From contig JAGPUY010000190.1 in assembly GCA_018067265.1 (NCBI GenBank), positions 1-8,602 of the forward strand: DNA of 8,602 bases. The letters are read 5' to 3'. Position 1 is the stretch's first letter; every line of letters starts with the position of its first letter. This document shows, piece by piece, positions 1 to 6,179 of this stretch. The notes under the pieces were generated by a model. It was not told where the DNA came from, did no database searches, and saw nothing but the letters and a program-made list of their open reading frames with translations. The position numbers were made by a program, and so were the translations under genes. Source of the stretch: Oceanihabitans sp. (GTDB lineage Bacteria > Bacteroidota > Bacteroidia > Flavobacteriales > Flavobacteriaceae).

Positions 1-912
1 GGGGACTTAATTGCTAAAATTAGAGTAATTCCTAATGTGTCTTCTTTAACCAATGCAAAAGGTAGTATTGCTATTAATCAAACAGTATTACAAAATTCGC
101 AAATAAACCTGCAAACCCAAGAAGCTAGTTATAATCGCCAAAAGGCATTGTTTGACAAAGGTGTAATCTCTGCAAATGATTTTGAAGCTATAAATAACAC
201 GTACTTACAAGCAAAACAAAGTGTAGAGCAAGCAAGAATCAATGTCAATACGGCTAGACAAAATTATGATATTGTAAAAACAGGAACGACTACTGGTTTG
301 GGTAATATCGCGCAAACACAAGTAAGAGCAACCGTTTCAGGAATGGTTTTAGATGTTCCTGTAAAAGAAGGGAACCAAGTAATTGAAGCAAATAACTTTA
401 ACGAAGGGACTTCTATTGCATCACTTGCCGATGTGAAGAAAATGATTTTTGAAGGTAAAGTCGATGAAAGTGAAGTAGGTAAAATTAAAGAGGGTTTACC
501 ATTAGAAATTACGGTTGGAGCGATTGAGGATAAAAAATTCGATGCGGTTCTAGATTATATAGCACCAAAAGGAGTTGCCGAAAATGGAGCGATTCAATTT
601 GAAATAAAAGGGACACTTCAAAAAATAGATTCAACGTTTATTAGAGCTGGATTAAGTGCAAATGCATCTATTATTTTAGAAAAAGCGGAAAATGTACTAG
701 CTATAAAAGAAGCATTAGTACAATATGATGAGGAAACCAAAAAGCCTTTTGTGGAAATTGAATCTAGTGATCAAACTTTTGAGAAGAGAGATGTGGAGCT
801 AGGAATTAGTGATGGTATTTTTGTAGAAGTAAAAAGTGGCGTTTCTAAAGACGATAAAATAAAGGTGTGGAATCAAGTACAAGGTATTCCTAAATACGCA
901 CAAGAGAATTAA
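1..912 (+). CDS. HlyD/MacA-family efflux periplasmic adaptor subunit, 5'-truncated at the window edge
   Basis: The frame is open to base 1: the codons before the first possible start (GTG at 37) read GDLIAKI, which is the end of the first lipoyl half-motif of HlyD/MacA adaptors. The true start therefore lies left of the window, and 303 residues are visible. Counting from the edge, residues about 20-92 form an alpha-helical hairpin rich in Gln, Asn and Ala, with the turn-proximal motif ALFDKGVIS. Residues about 105-148 are the second lipoyl half (VSGMVLDVPVKEGNQV), followed by beta-barrel and membrane-proximal domains ending in VQGIPKYAQEN. Family knowledge: such adaptors bridge an inner-membrane ABC or RND pump to TolC in the periplasm. 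The TolC gene begins 50 nt downstream with no promoter motif between, so the two are probably co-transcribed. The transport substrate cannot be told. The missing N-terminus would carry the membrane anchor or lipobox. Confidence 0.88.
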   Translation, partial: GDLIAKIRVIPNVSSLTNAKGSIAINQTVLQNSQINLQTQEASYNRQKALFDKGVISANDFEAINNTYLQAKQSVEQARINVNTARQNYDIVKTGTTTGLGNIAQTQVRATVSGMVLDVPVKEGNQVIEANNFNEGTSIASLADVKKMIFEGKVDESEVGKIKEGLPLEITVGAIEDKKFDAVLDYIAPKGVAENGAIQFEIKGTLQKIDSTFIRAGLSANASIILEKAENVLAIKEALVQYDEETKKPFVEIESSDQTFEKRDVELGISDGIFVEVKSGVSKDDKIKVWNQVQGIPKYAQEN

Positions 913-962
913 TTTAAAATAACTGTAACACATTTACATTTATATAGACTTATACTTTAATT

Positions 963-2405
963 ATGAAAAAACTTATTTTTATAGTGTTTGCTTTTTTAAG
1001 CATTTTAACACAAGCCCAAGAAAAACTATGGACGCTTCAAGAGTGTGTAACGTATGCGTTAGATAACAATATCTCTGTAAAGCAAAGTGAGTTAGATTTA
1101 CAAAATGCAGAGATTAATAAAAAAGATGCTTTTGGTAACTTTTTACCTAGTCTTAATGGTTCTGGTTCGCATTCCTGGAATATTGGTTTAAACCAAAATA
1201 TAACAACAGGTTTACTAGAAAATCAAACCACGCAATTTAGCTCGTTAGGATTAAATTCTAGTGTCGATATTTATAAAGGTTTAAGAAACTTCAATGAATT
1301 AAGACGTTCTAATCTAGAAATATTAGCTAGTCAATACCAATTAGATAATATAAAAGATAACATGTCGCTAAACATCGCTAATGCTTTTCTTCAAATACTA
1401 TTTAATAAGGAACAACTAAAAGTATTACAAGCGCAACAAGAAATTACCCAACAAGAATTACAACGTACTAATGATTTAGTAGAAGCTGGCTCTTTACCAA
1501 GAGGAGATTTATTAGAAATCCAAGCAACAATAGCTACCCAAGAACAACAAGTTGTCATTGCAGAAAATGCGATTTCATTATCTAAAATAAGCTTAGCACA
1601 ATTGCTTTTATTAGAAGATTATGAAACTTTTGATATTGTAGATAATGATTATGAAGTACCTCCAACTACTATTTTAAACGAGTCTCCTAAGACTATTATA
1701 GCAAAAGCGAAAGAAGCGCGTTACGATATTAAAATTGCAGAAAACAATAGTGAAATTGCAGCATATAATCTTAAAATAGCAAAAGGAGCGTTACAACCAA
1801 CACTTTCTGGATTTTATAGTTACAGTACTAGAGCATCGTATAGTGATCAAGTAACTGGTTTTACTGTAGATGCGAGTAATCCTTCAACAACTACCCAAAT
1901 TGGTGTTGTAGAAGGTACAGGGCAATCTGTAATTAATACTTCTCCTAATCTTAATCCAGTATTAGGCGGTCCAGATCCAATCTTTGATCAATTTAGCGCT
2001 AATGATGGTCATAATTTTGGAGTACAATTAAGTATCCCTATCTTTAATGGCTTTGCAGTTAAAAATAATATCAGTAGAAGTAAAATAAATTTAGAGAGTA
2101 CAAAGTATCAATTAAAACAAGCAAATCTAGATTTAGAAACGAACGTATATCAAGCATATAATGATGCAAAAGGAACTTTAAAAGCATATGAAGCTGCTTT
2201 AAAAACAGAAGATGCAAGAAGAGAAGCATTTAATTATTCGCAAGAAAGATATAATGTTGGTATGCTAAATGCTTTCGATTTTAGCCAATCTAAAAACAGA
2301 CTTGAAAACGCGGAAAGCGAAGTAGTAAGAACCAAATACGATTATATATTTAAACTTAAAGTATTAGAATTCTATTTCGGAATTCCTATTACAGCATTAA
2401 ACTAA
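963..2405 (+). CDS. TolC-family outer-membrane efflux channel
   Basis: This 480-residue protein has a signal peptide, MKKLIFIVFAFLSILTQA, probably cleaved before QE at residue 19. The mature protein shows the two-fold internal repeat of outer-membrane efflux proteins. The first repeat spans about 22-230, with WTLQECVTYALDNN at the start and a beta-hairpin region near 65-110. The second spans about 245-475. Matching elements are SSVDIYKGLRNFNELRRS (99-116) with LSIPIFNGFAVKNNISRS (356-373), and the helix-turn pair VEAGSLPRGDLLE (173-185) with YNVGMLNAFDFSQ (430-442). The family trimerises into an outer-membrane barrel with a long periplasmic helical tunnel that docks onto adaptor proteins. The second repeat has a longer polar stretch at about 290-350, rich in Asn, Ser and Thr, expected to be a surface loop. 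The next adaptor gene starts only 5 nt after the stop, and an adaptor gene also precedes it, so it is the shared exit duct of this operon. Confidence 0.93.
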   Translation: MKKLIFIVFAFLSILTQAQEKLWTLQECVTYALDNNISVKQSELDLQNAEINKKDAFGNFLPSLNGSGSHSWNIGLNQNITTGLLENQTTQFSSLGLNSSVDIYKGLRNFNELRRSNLEILASQYQLDNIKDNMSLNIANAFLQILFNKEQLKVLQAQQEITQQELQRTNDLVEAGSLPRGDLLEIQATIATQEQQVVIAENAISLSKISLAQLLLLEDYETFDIVDNDYEVPPTTILNESPKTIIAKAKEARYDIKIAENNSEIAAYNLKIAKGALQPTLSGFYSYSTRASYSDQVTGFTVDASNPSTTTQIGVVEGTGQSVINTSPNLNPVLGGPDPIFDQFSANDGHNFGVQLSIPIFNGFAVKNNISRSKINLESTKYQLKQANLDLETNVYQAYNDAKGTLKAYEAALKTEDARREAFNYSQERYNVGMLNAFDFSQSKNRLENAESEVVRTKYDYIFKLKVLEFYFGIPITALN

Positions 2406-2410
2406 CAACC

Positions 2411-3700
2411 ATGAGTAAGAAAACAGTAACCATTATTGTAATTATAGTAATTGCATTACTAGCCCTTTTAATTGGCGGAAAAAAAGCAGGATGGTTTGGT
2501 AAACAAGGTAATTTTAAAGAAGTAGAAACCAAAAGTATTTCTAAAATTGATATTATTGAAACTGTTTCTGCTACTGGAAAAATTCAACCAGAAATAGAAG
2601 TGAAACTTTCTAGTGAAGTATCTGGGGAAATTATTGAACTTCCAATTGTAGAAGGACAACAAGTAAAAAAAGGGGATTTATTAGTTCGTGTAAATCCAGA
2701 TATTTATCAATCTAGTTTAAACAGAACACAAGCATCTTTACAAAATGTACGTTCTGGTTTAAATCAAGCCGAAGCTTCCCTTAAAGAAGCAAAGTCTAAT
2801 TACGATAGAAATCAACAACTATTTGATAAAGGTATTATCTCTAAAGCAGATTGGGATAAAGTAATTTCTTCTTATGAAATTGCACAAGCAAGTAAGCAAT
2901 CTGCATATTACAATGTGCAAAGTTCTGCAGCGACAGTAAATGAAGCTCGTGATAACTTGAACAGAACTAATATTTATGCACCAATGTCTGGGACTATTTC
3001 TAAACTAGATGTAGAATTAGGAGAACGTGTTGTAGGTACACAGCAAATGGCTGGAACAGAAATTATGCGTGTGGCCAACTTGACCAATATGGAAGTAGAG
3101 GTGGACGTAAACGAGAATGATATTGTAAAAGTAAATATTGGTGATTCTACCATTGTAGAGGTTGATGCCTATTTAAAAAAGGAATTCAAAGGCTTGGTTA
3201 CAGAAATTGCAAATTCTGCGGATGGTGTTTTAACCGCAGACCAAGTAACCAACTTTAAGGTAAAAGTTAGAATTATTGAAGAGTCTTACAAAGACTTATT
3301 GGTAGGAAAAGACGAAAGTTATTCTCCTTTTAGACCTGGAATGACGGCTACTGTAGATATTATCACCAACAAACGAGAAAAAGTAATTGGTGTGCCAATA
3401 AGTGCCATTGTAATTAAAACAGATACCTCTTCGACTAAAACAGCATTAAAAAAAGATGCTATAGAAACTGAAAGCGAAGAAAAATTTGAATGCGTTTTTA
3501 TTAAAGATGGAAGTAAAGCAAAACTTCGAGTGGTAAAAACGGGTGTTCAAGATAATTCTAATATTGAAATTTTAGAAGGCTTACAAGAAGACGAAGAAAT
3601 TATTACTGGACCATATAACACCGTAACCAAATCGTTGAAAAATGGAGATGATGTAGAAATCAAAAAAGTAGTCATCAAAGATAAAAACGAAGAAGATTAA
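2411..3700 (+). CDS. MacA/HlyD-type efflux periplasmic adaptor, membrane-anchored
   Basis: This complete 429-residue adaptor begins with a short Lys-containing N-terminus and one hydrophobic segment (about 6-22) ending in GGKK. There is no lipobox Cys, so it should be anchored in the inner membrane with the rest in the periplasm. Domains in order are the first lipoyl half at about 62-95 (VKLSSEVSGEIIELPIVEG, then KKGDLLVRVNP), a helical hairpin at about 98-185 with QQLFDKGIISKADW, the second lipoyl half at 186-222 (IYAPMSGTISKLDVELGERV), the beta-barrel at about 225-320 ending in FRPGMTATVDI, and a membrane-proximal domain at about 325-420. The linker at 338-358 is charged and rich in Thr and Lys. 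It resembles MacA-like adaptors of ABC exporters, but no MacB gene follows: the next gene is tsaB. It is paralogous to the truncated adaptor before tolC (shared LFDKG-IS hairpin motif) yet clearly divergent, so it may serve a second pump using the same TolC. The substrate is unknown. Confidence 0.92.
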   Translation: MSKKTVTIIVIIVIALLALLIGGKKAGWFGKQGNFKEVETKSISKIDIIETVSATGKIQPEIEVKLSSEVSGEIIELPIVEGQQVKKGDLLVRVNPDIYQSSLNRTQASLQNVRSGLNQAEASLKEAKSNYDRNQQLFDKGIISKADWDKVISSYEIAQASKQSAYYNVQSSAATVNEARDNLNRTNIYAPMSGTISKLDVELGERVVGTQQMAGTEIMRVANLTNMEVEVDVNENDIVKVNIGDSTIVEVDAYLKKEFKGLVTEIANSADGVLTADQVTNFKVKVRIIEESYKDLLVGKDESYSPFRPGMTATVDIITNKREKVIGVPISAIVIKTDTSSTKTALKKDAIETESEEKFECVFIKDGSKAKLRVVKTGVQDNSNIEILEGLQEDEEIITGPYNTVTKSLKNGDDVEIKKVVIKDKNEED

Positions 3701-3708
3701 AACATATT

Positions 3709-4386
3709 TTGGCTATAATACTTAACATAGAAACAGCAACAACAAACTGCTCAGTCTCTCTTTCTAAAGAAGGAGAGACTTTTGCTTTACAAGAAGATAA
3801 CAGTAAGCAGTATTCGCATGCAGAACGTTTGCATTTGTATATTGACGACTTGTTGAAACAGAATAATATAAAACCTACAGAACTAGATGCTATTGCGGTA
3901 AGCAAAGGACCTGGATCGTATACTGGATTGCGTATTGGTGTTTCGGCAGCAAAAGGGCTGTGTTTCTCATTAGACAAACCTTTAATATCTGTTTCTACTC
4001 TAGAAGCGCTTGCTAGACAGGTTAAAGCTGAGGACGGACTAATTGTACCGATGCTAGATGCAAGGCGTATGGAAGTCTATTCTGCAGTATTTGACGCTAG
4101 TTTTAATACGGTAAGAGAAATTGAAGCTCAGATTTTAGACGAACACGCTTTTGCTAGTTATTTAGAAAAAGGAAAAGTCTATTTTATTGGTAATGGAGTA
4201 GAAAAAACCAAAACATTAATTACACATGAGAATGCGGTTTTTATCGAAGATAAATTACCATCTGCAAATGAAATGTCTGTGATTGCAAATAACAAGTACC
4301 AAAATGATGATATAGAAAATGTTGCTTATTTTGAACCCTATTATTTAAAAGATTTTGTGGCTTTAAAGCCCAAACCTAAAGTCTAA
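3709..4386 (+). CDS. tsaB: tRNA threonylcarbamoyladenosine biosynthesis protein TsaB (TTG start)
   Basis: TsaB is the cytoplasmic, non-catalytic partner of TsaD. With TsaE and TsaC it makes the t6A modification at position 37 of ANN-decoding tRNAs. The protein is 225 residues, close to the usual length of about 230. The ASKHA-fold signature is clear: N-terminal ILNIETATTNCSVSL (4-18), YSHAERL (35-41), the family hallmark KGPGSYTGLRIGVSAAKGL (66-84), LDARRMEVYSAVF (116-128) and a short C-terminus with EPYYLKDF (209-216). The TTG start is chosen because family proteins begin almost exactly at this residue (M-A-I-I-L-N-I-E-T), there is no in-frame ATG or GTG nearby upstream, and starting at a later Met would remove the phosphate-loop region. 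It lies 8 nt after the adaptor stop, so it probably depends on the efflux operon transcript or translational coupling. A 12-bp hairpin lies within its first codons (3753-3780). A terminator follows directly. Confidence 0.95.
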   Translation: MAIILNIETATTNCSVSLSKEGETFALQEDNSKQYSHAERLHLYIDDLLKQNNIKPTELDAIAVSKGPGSYTGLRIGVSAAKGLCFSLDKPLISVSTLEALARQVKAEDGLIVPMLDARRMEVYSAVFDASFNTVREIEAQILDEHAFASYLEKGKVYFIGNGVEKTKTLITHENAVFIEDKLPSANEMSVIANNKYQNDDIENVAYFEPYYLKDFVALKPKPKV

Positions 4387-4391
4387 AACAT

Positions 4392-4434
4392 AAAAAAACC
4401 TTTCCACTTTAAAAGTAGAAAGGTTTTTCTTTTT
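4392..4434. terminator. Bidirectional Rho-independent terminator between tsaB and mscS
   Basis: The stem AAAAACCTTTC (4394-4404) pairs perfectly with GAAAGGTTTTT (4418-4428). ACTT (4406-4409) with AAGT (4413-4416) extends it past one C-A mismatch. On the plus strand a T-rich tract (4424-4434) follows the stem. On the minus strand the run of seven A at 4392-4398 becomes the U-tract. It sits 5 nt after the tsaB stop and 18 nt past the mscS stop, so it can end both converging genes. Confidence 0.88.
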
Positions 4435-4452
4435 AGAATAACAAAAAAGCTA

Positions 4453-5265
4453 TTAAGATTCTTTGTGTATTTCTACTTGATGTGGATACGGAATTTCTAT
4501 TCCAGCAGCATCAAGAGCTTCTTTAACATTTTCGGTAGTTTCAAAGTAAACATCCCAATAATGCTCTGTTTTACACCAAGGTCTAACCGCAAAATTAATA
4601 GAACTATCTGCAAGCTCGGATACATTTACTGTAGGAGTAGGAGTTTGAAGTACTTTTGGATTAGCAGTTAAAACTTGCATTAAAACTTCTTTGGTCTTTT
4701 TGATATCCGAATCATAACCAACACCAAAAGTTAAATCTACACGACGAGTTCCTTCGGTACTATAATTAATGATATTTCCATTAGATAAGGAACCATTAGG
4801 AATAATAATTTCACGATTAGAAAGTCCGGTTAATTTCGTAGTGAAAATTTCTATTTCTTTTACAACACCAATTTCGCCTTGCGCCTCAATTAAATCACCA
4901 ATTTTTATAGGTTTAAAAATCATAAGTAAAACACCTCCAGCAAAATTACCAAGAGATCCTTGTAAAGCCATTCCAATTGCTAAACCAGCAGCAGCTAAAA
5001 GCGCAGCGAAAGAAGTCGTCTCTACACCTAAATTACCAAGAATAGTTATTACTAAAAGTATTTTTAAAACCCAACCAATTAAGTTTAATAGAAACTTTTT
5101 AAGACTTTCATCATAGTCTCTTTTATCCATTATCTTAGATACGGCCTTCATTATTTTTTTAATAACCCAAGAACCGATAATCCATATTGCAATAGCGCCA
5201 AGAACTTTAATACCATACGTACTTAAGAATTCTATGCCCATGTCTGTCCATTTTTGTATTTCCAT
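4453..5265 (-). CDS. mscS: Small-conductance mechanosensitive channel, MscS family
   Basis: MscS-type channels are heptameric inner-membrane pores that open under membrane tension and release osmolytes during hypo-osmotic shock. The 270-residue product has the minimal architecture (E. coli MscS has 286). Three membrane helices lie at about 19-37, 59-80 and 85-117. The last is the pore-lining TM3 with AAAGLAIGMALQGSLGNFAG (91-110), followed by the beta domain KPIKIGDLIEAQGEIGVV (118-135), the IIIPNGSLSNGNIINYS segment (153-169) and an alpha/beta C-terminal domain (about 173-268). Aligning TM3 with E. coli MscS puts Leu105 at Leu95 here and Leu109 at Met99, so one of the two hydrophobic seal leucines is Met. 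The gene faces tsaB and shares its terminator. The upstream gap has a TATTTTTG element 35 nt before the ATG. Paralogues are common in flavobacteria, so equivalence to E. coli mscS is by family only. Confidence 0.93.
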   Translation of the reverse strand: MEIQKWTDMGIEFLSTYGIKVLGAIAIWIIGSWVIKKIMKAVSKIMDKRDYDESLKKFLLNLIGWVLKILLVITILGNLGVETTSFAALLAAAGLAIGMALQGSLGNFAGGVLLMIFKPIKIGDLIEAQGEIGVVKEIEIFTTKLTGLSNREIIIPNGSLSNGNIINYSTEGTRRVDLTFGVGYDSDIKKTKEVLMQVLTANPKVLQTPTPTVNVSELADSSINFAVRPWCKTEHYWDVYFETTENVKEALDAAGIEIPYPHQVEIHKES

Positions 5266-5300
5266 AATTTTATTTTGTGATTTATTAATGATTTATTTTG

Positions 5301-5308
5301 CAAAAATA
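5301..5308 (-). promoter_or_regulatory. Candidate -7 element upstream of mscS
   Basis: Read on the minus strand this is TATTTTTG, which matches the Bacteroidota primary-sigma consensus TAnnTTTG. It ends 35 nt before the mscS ATG. No good TTTG -33 box is seen at the expected distance, so support is partial. The AT-rich setting makes chance matches possible. Confidence 0.4.
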
Positions 5309-5386
5309 AGTACTTCATTAAAGAGTAGTGATAAACTAATACGATTTAAAAAGCTATTCTTTGAAATTCTTATTTCATCGTTGTAA

Positions 5387-5746
5387 TTAGAAAAATAACA
5401 AGACAGATACTAATGCTAATATTGCGGGAATAGATTGCACGTAAAATAACTTGATTTTTTTCGTGGAATACGCGCCGTAGATTCCGGCAACTACAATACA
5501 ACTCAATAAAAACACAAGCATATTGGTGTTATTAAGTACTAAACCATACACTAGTCCTGCAGCTAAAAAACCGTTATATAAACCTTGATTTGCAGCTAAT
5601 ACTTTCGTCTTTTCCGCAAATTCGGAACTCTCTATACCAAAGGTTTTTATCACTTTTGGTGTGTTCCATAAAAACATTTCTAGTGCTAAAAAGTAAAAAT
5701 GTTCCAATGCTACAAAGGCGACTAATACGGTTGCTAAAATTTTCAT
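5387..5746 (-). CDS. Small integral membrane protein, DUF1304 family
   Basis: This 119-residue, very hydrophobic protein has four predicted membrane helices at about 3-25, 53-72, 75-93 and 101-119. It matches the usual length and signature of the DUF1304 family: an N-terminal VALEHFYFLALEMFLW (12-27) with acidic Glu15 and Glu23 and an aromatic cluster, a short soluble loop holding TFGIESSEFAEKTKVLAANQ (35-54), then LYNGFLAAGLVYG (56-68). The strictly placed Asn-Gln-Gly (53-55) and the Glu-His pair (15-16) look like the conserved core. The biochemical role of the family is not established and nothing here reveals it. The protein probably sits in the inner membrane. It lies between dodecin and mscS on the same strand, but the dodecin terminator separates it from the former. 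Two TAnnTTTG-like elements lie within 50 nt upstream of its ATG, suggesting its own promoter. Confidence 0.85.
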   Translation of the reverse strand: MKILATVLVAFVALEHFYFLALEMFLWNTPKVIKTFGIESSEFAEKTKVLAANQGLYNGFLAAGLVYGLVLNNTNMLVFLLSCIVVAGIYGAYSTKKIKLFYVQSIPAILALVSVLLFF

Positions 5747-5775
5747 ATATAATTATTTATTTAAGAAGTAAGAAC

Positions 5776-5792
5776 CAAAGTTAGCAAATTTA
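5776..5792 (-). promoter_or_regulatory. Two candidate -7 elements upstream of the DUF1304 gene
   Basis: On the minus strand 5785-5792 reads TAAATTTG and 5776-5783 reads TAACTTTG. Both fit the Bacteroidota TAnnTTTG consensus and end 38 and 29 nt before the ATG. The -33 region would fall inside the dodecin terminator and has no TTTG box, so this is a moderate call. Confidence 0.38.
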
Positions 5793-5798
5793 AAACAT

Positions 5799-5830
5799 AA
5801 AAAAAGCGCTCTATACTAGAACGCTTTTTT
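5799..5830 (-). terminator. Rho-independent terminator downstream of dodecin
   Basis: AAAAAAGCG (5800-5808) pairs with CGCTTTTTT (5822-5830). TCTA (5810-5813) with TAGA (5817-5820) continues the stem beyond one C-A mismatch, leaving a 3-nt loop. On the minus strand the A-run 5799-5805 gives the U-tract. It begins 20 nt past the dodecin stop codon. Confidence 0.85.
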
Positions 5831-5838
5831 AGGTATAT

Positions 5839-5868
5839 ACTTTTGGAAGTTTATTTTACTTCAAAAGT
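5839..5868 (-). repeat. Inverted repeat spanning the dodecin stop codon
   Basis: ACTTTTGGAAGT (5839-5850) and ACTTCAAAAGT (5858-5868) are reverse complements apart from one bulged G, with a 7-nt loop that contains the stop codon. In the transcript this makes an 11-bp hairpin about 8 nt before the terminator hairpin. It could protect the mRNA 3' end or be incidental. Confidence 0.6.
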
Positions 5869-6051
5869 TAATTTTAAATTTACTCTAAACTCAGTAACTT
5901 CATCATCATTAACTACTGCGCTTTGCGATTGTACAAAAACAGATTTAATGTTTTTTACACTTTTAGAAGCATGTTTTACTGCTTTCTTCGTTGCATCTTC
6001 CCAACTTTTGTCAGAATTTGCTAATACTTCAATTACTTTCATTATTGCCAT
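5851..6051 (-). CDS. Dodecin-family protein lacking the usual flavin-binding residues
   Basis: The 66-residue product matches the dodecin family in length and fold signature: MKVIEVLANSDKSWEDATKK (4-23) gives strand 1 and the start of the helix with the typical Ser-Trp, AVKHASKSVKNIKS (24-37) completes the helix, and EVTEFRVNLKLTFEV (51-65) gives the last strands. Dodecins form hollow 12-subunit spheres. In flavin-storing members a Trp after the N-I-R motif stacks on the isoalloxazine ring and a Gln in the V-x-x-Y-Q-V motif contacts it. Here the aligned positions are Ser37 (NIKS) and Arg56 (EFRV). From memory, the calcium-binding mycobacterial dodecin Rv0379 also lacks this Trp and has Arg at the second site, so a non-flavin role is plausible. 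A second Met at residue 4 is a possible alternative start. Its own terminator follows and a TACTTTTG element lies upstream. Confidence 0.93.
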   Translation of the reverse strand: MAIMKVIEVLANSDKSWEDATKKAVKHASKSVKNIKSVFVQSQSAVVNDDEVTEFRVNLKLTFEVK

Positions 6052-6109
6052 AATATGTATTGTTTTAAGTTAAACATTGTTTGAAACCTAAATTTACGAA
6101 TAATTAAAG

Positions 6110-6117
6110 CAAAAGTA
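6110..6117 (-). promoter_or_regulatory. Candidate -7 element for dodecin
   Basis: The minus strand reads TACTTTTG (TAnnTTTG type), ending 58 nt before the dodecin ATG. Exactly 19 nt further upstream is TTCG (minus strand, 6137-6140), a three-of-four match to the -33 TTTG box. This is the best-supported two-part promoter in the minus-strand cluster. Confidence 0.45.
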
Positions 6118-6143
6118 AAATGTAATTAATATGGATCGAACTA

Positions 6144-6175
6144 TTAGATAAAATGCTATTTTTTTAGATAAAAGG
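6144..6175. repeat. Direct repeat TTAGATAAAAnG, 20-bp period
   Basis: TTAGATAAAATG (6144-6155) recurs as TTAGATAAAAGG (6164-6175), start to start exactly 20 bp or about two helical turns. It lies between the nifU stop and the dodecin promoter, just upstream of the -33 region. The spacing would suit a regulator binding one face of the DNA, but no known site is recognised. Confidence 0.5.
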
Positions 6176-6179
6176 AGTT

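Noticed and set aside
913..962. Separate promoter for tolC in the 50-nt gap
   Set aside because: No TAnnTTTG match is present; co-transcription with the upstream adaptor is simpler.
2368..2386. Two GAATTC hexamers close together near the end of tolC
   Set aside because: Both fall in coding sequence and encode ordinary residues; chance palindromes in AT-rich DNA.
2468..2662. 64-codon minus-strand open frame inside the second adaptor gene
   Set aside because: The product is a Phe/Asn-rich antisense artefact and there is no promoter or start context.
3675..3977. 100-codon open frame on the minus strand across the adaptor/tsaB junction
   Set aside because: It lies wholly opposite two well-recognised genes and its translation has no family-like pattern.
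4769..5116. 115-codon plus-strand open frame opposite mscS
   Set aside because: It mirrors the MscS coding sequence; its Pro/Lys/Ile-rich product is what an antisense frame of a membrane protein gives.
5362..5377. Possible terminator for the DUF1304 gene (TGAAAT/ATTTCA, 4-nt loop)
   Set aside because: Only a 6-bp AT-rich stem without an adjacent U-tract on the minus strand.
5590..5784. 64-codon plus-strand open frame opposite the DUF1304 gene
   Set aside because: Antisense to a recognised membrane protein, with no family-like features.
5843..6073. 76-codon plus-strand open frame opposite dodecin
   Set aside because: It overlaps the whole of a clear dodecin gene in antisense; no independent support.
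6148..6166. Possible terminator after the nifU-family gene (TAAAAT/ATTTTT around GCT)
   Set aside because: The stem is almost purely A-T and short; the direct repeat explains the pattern better.
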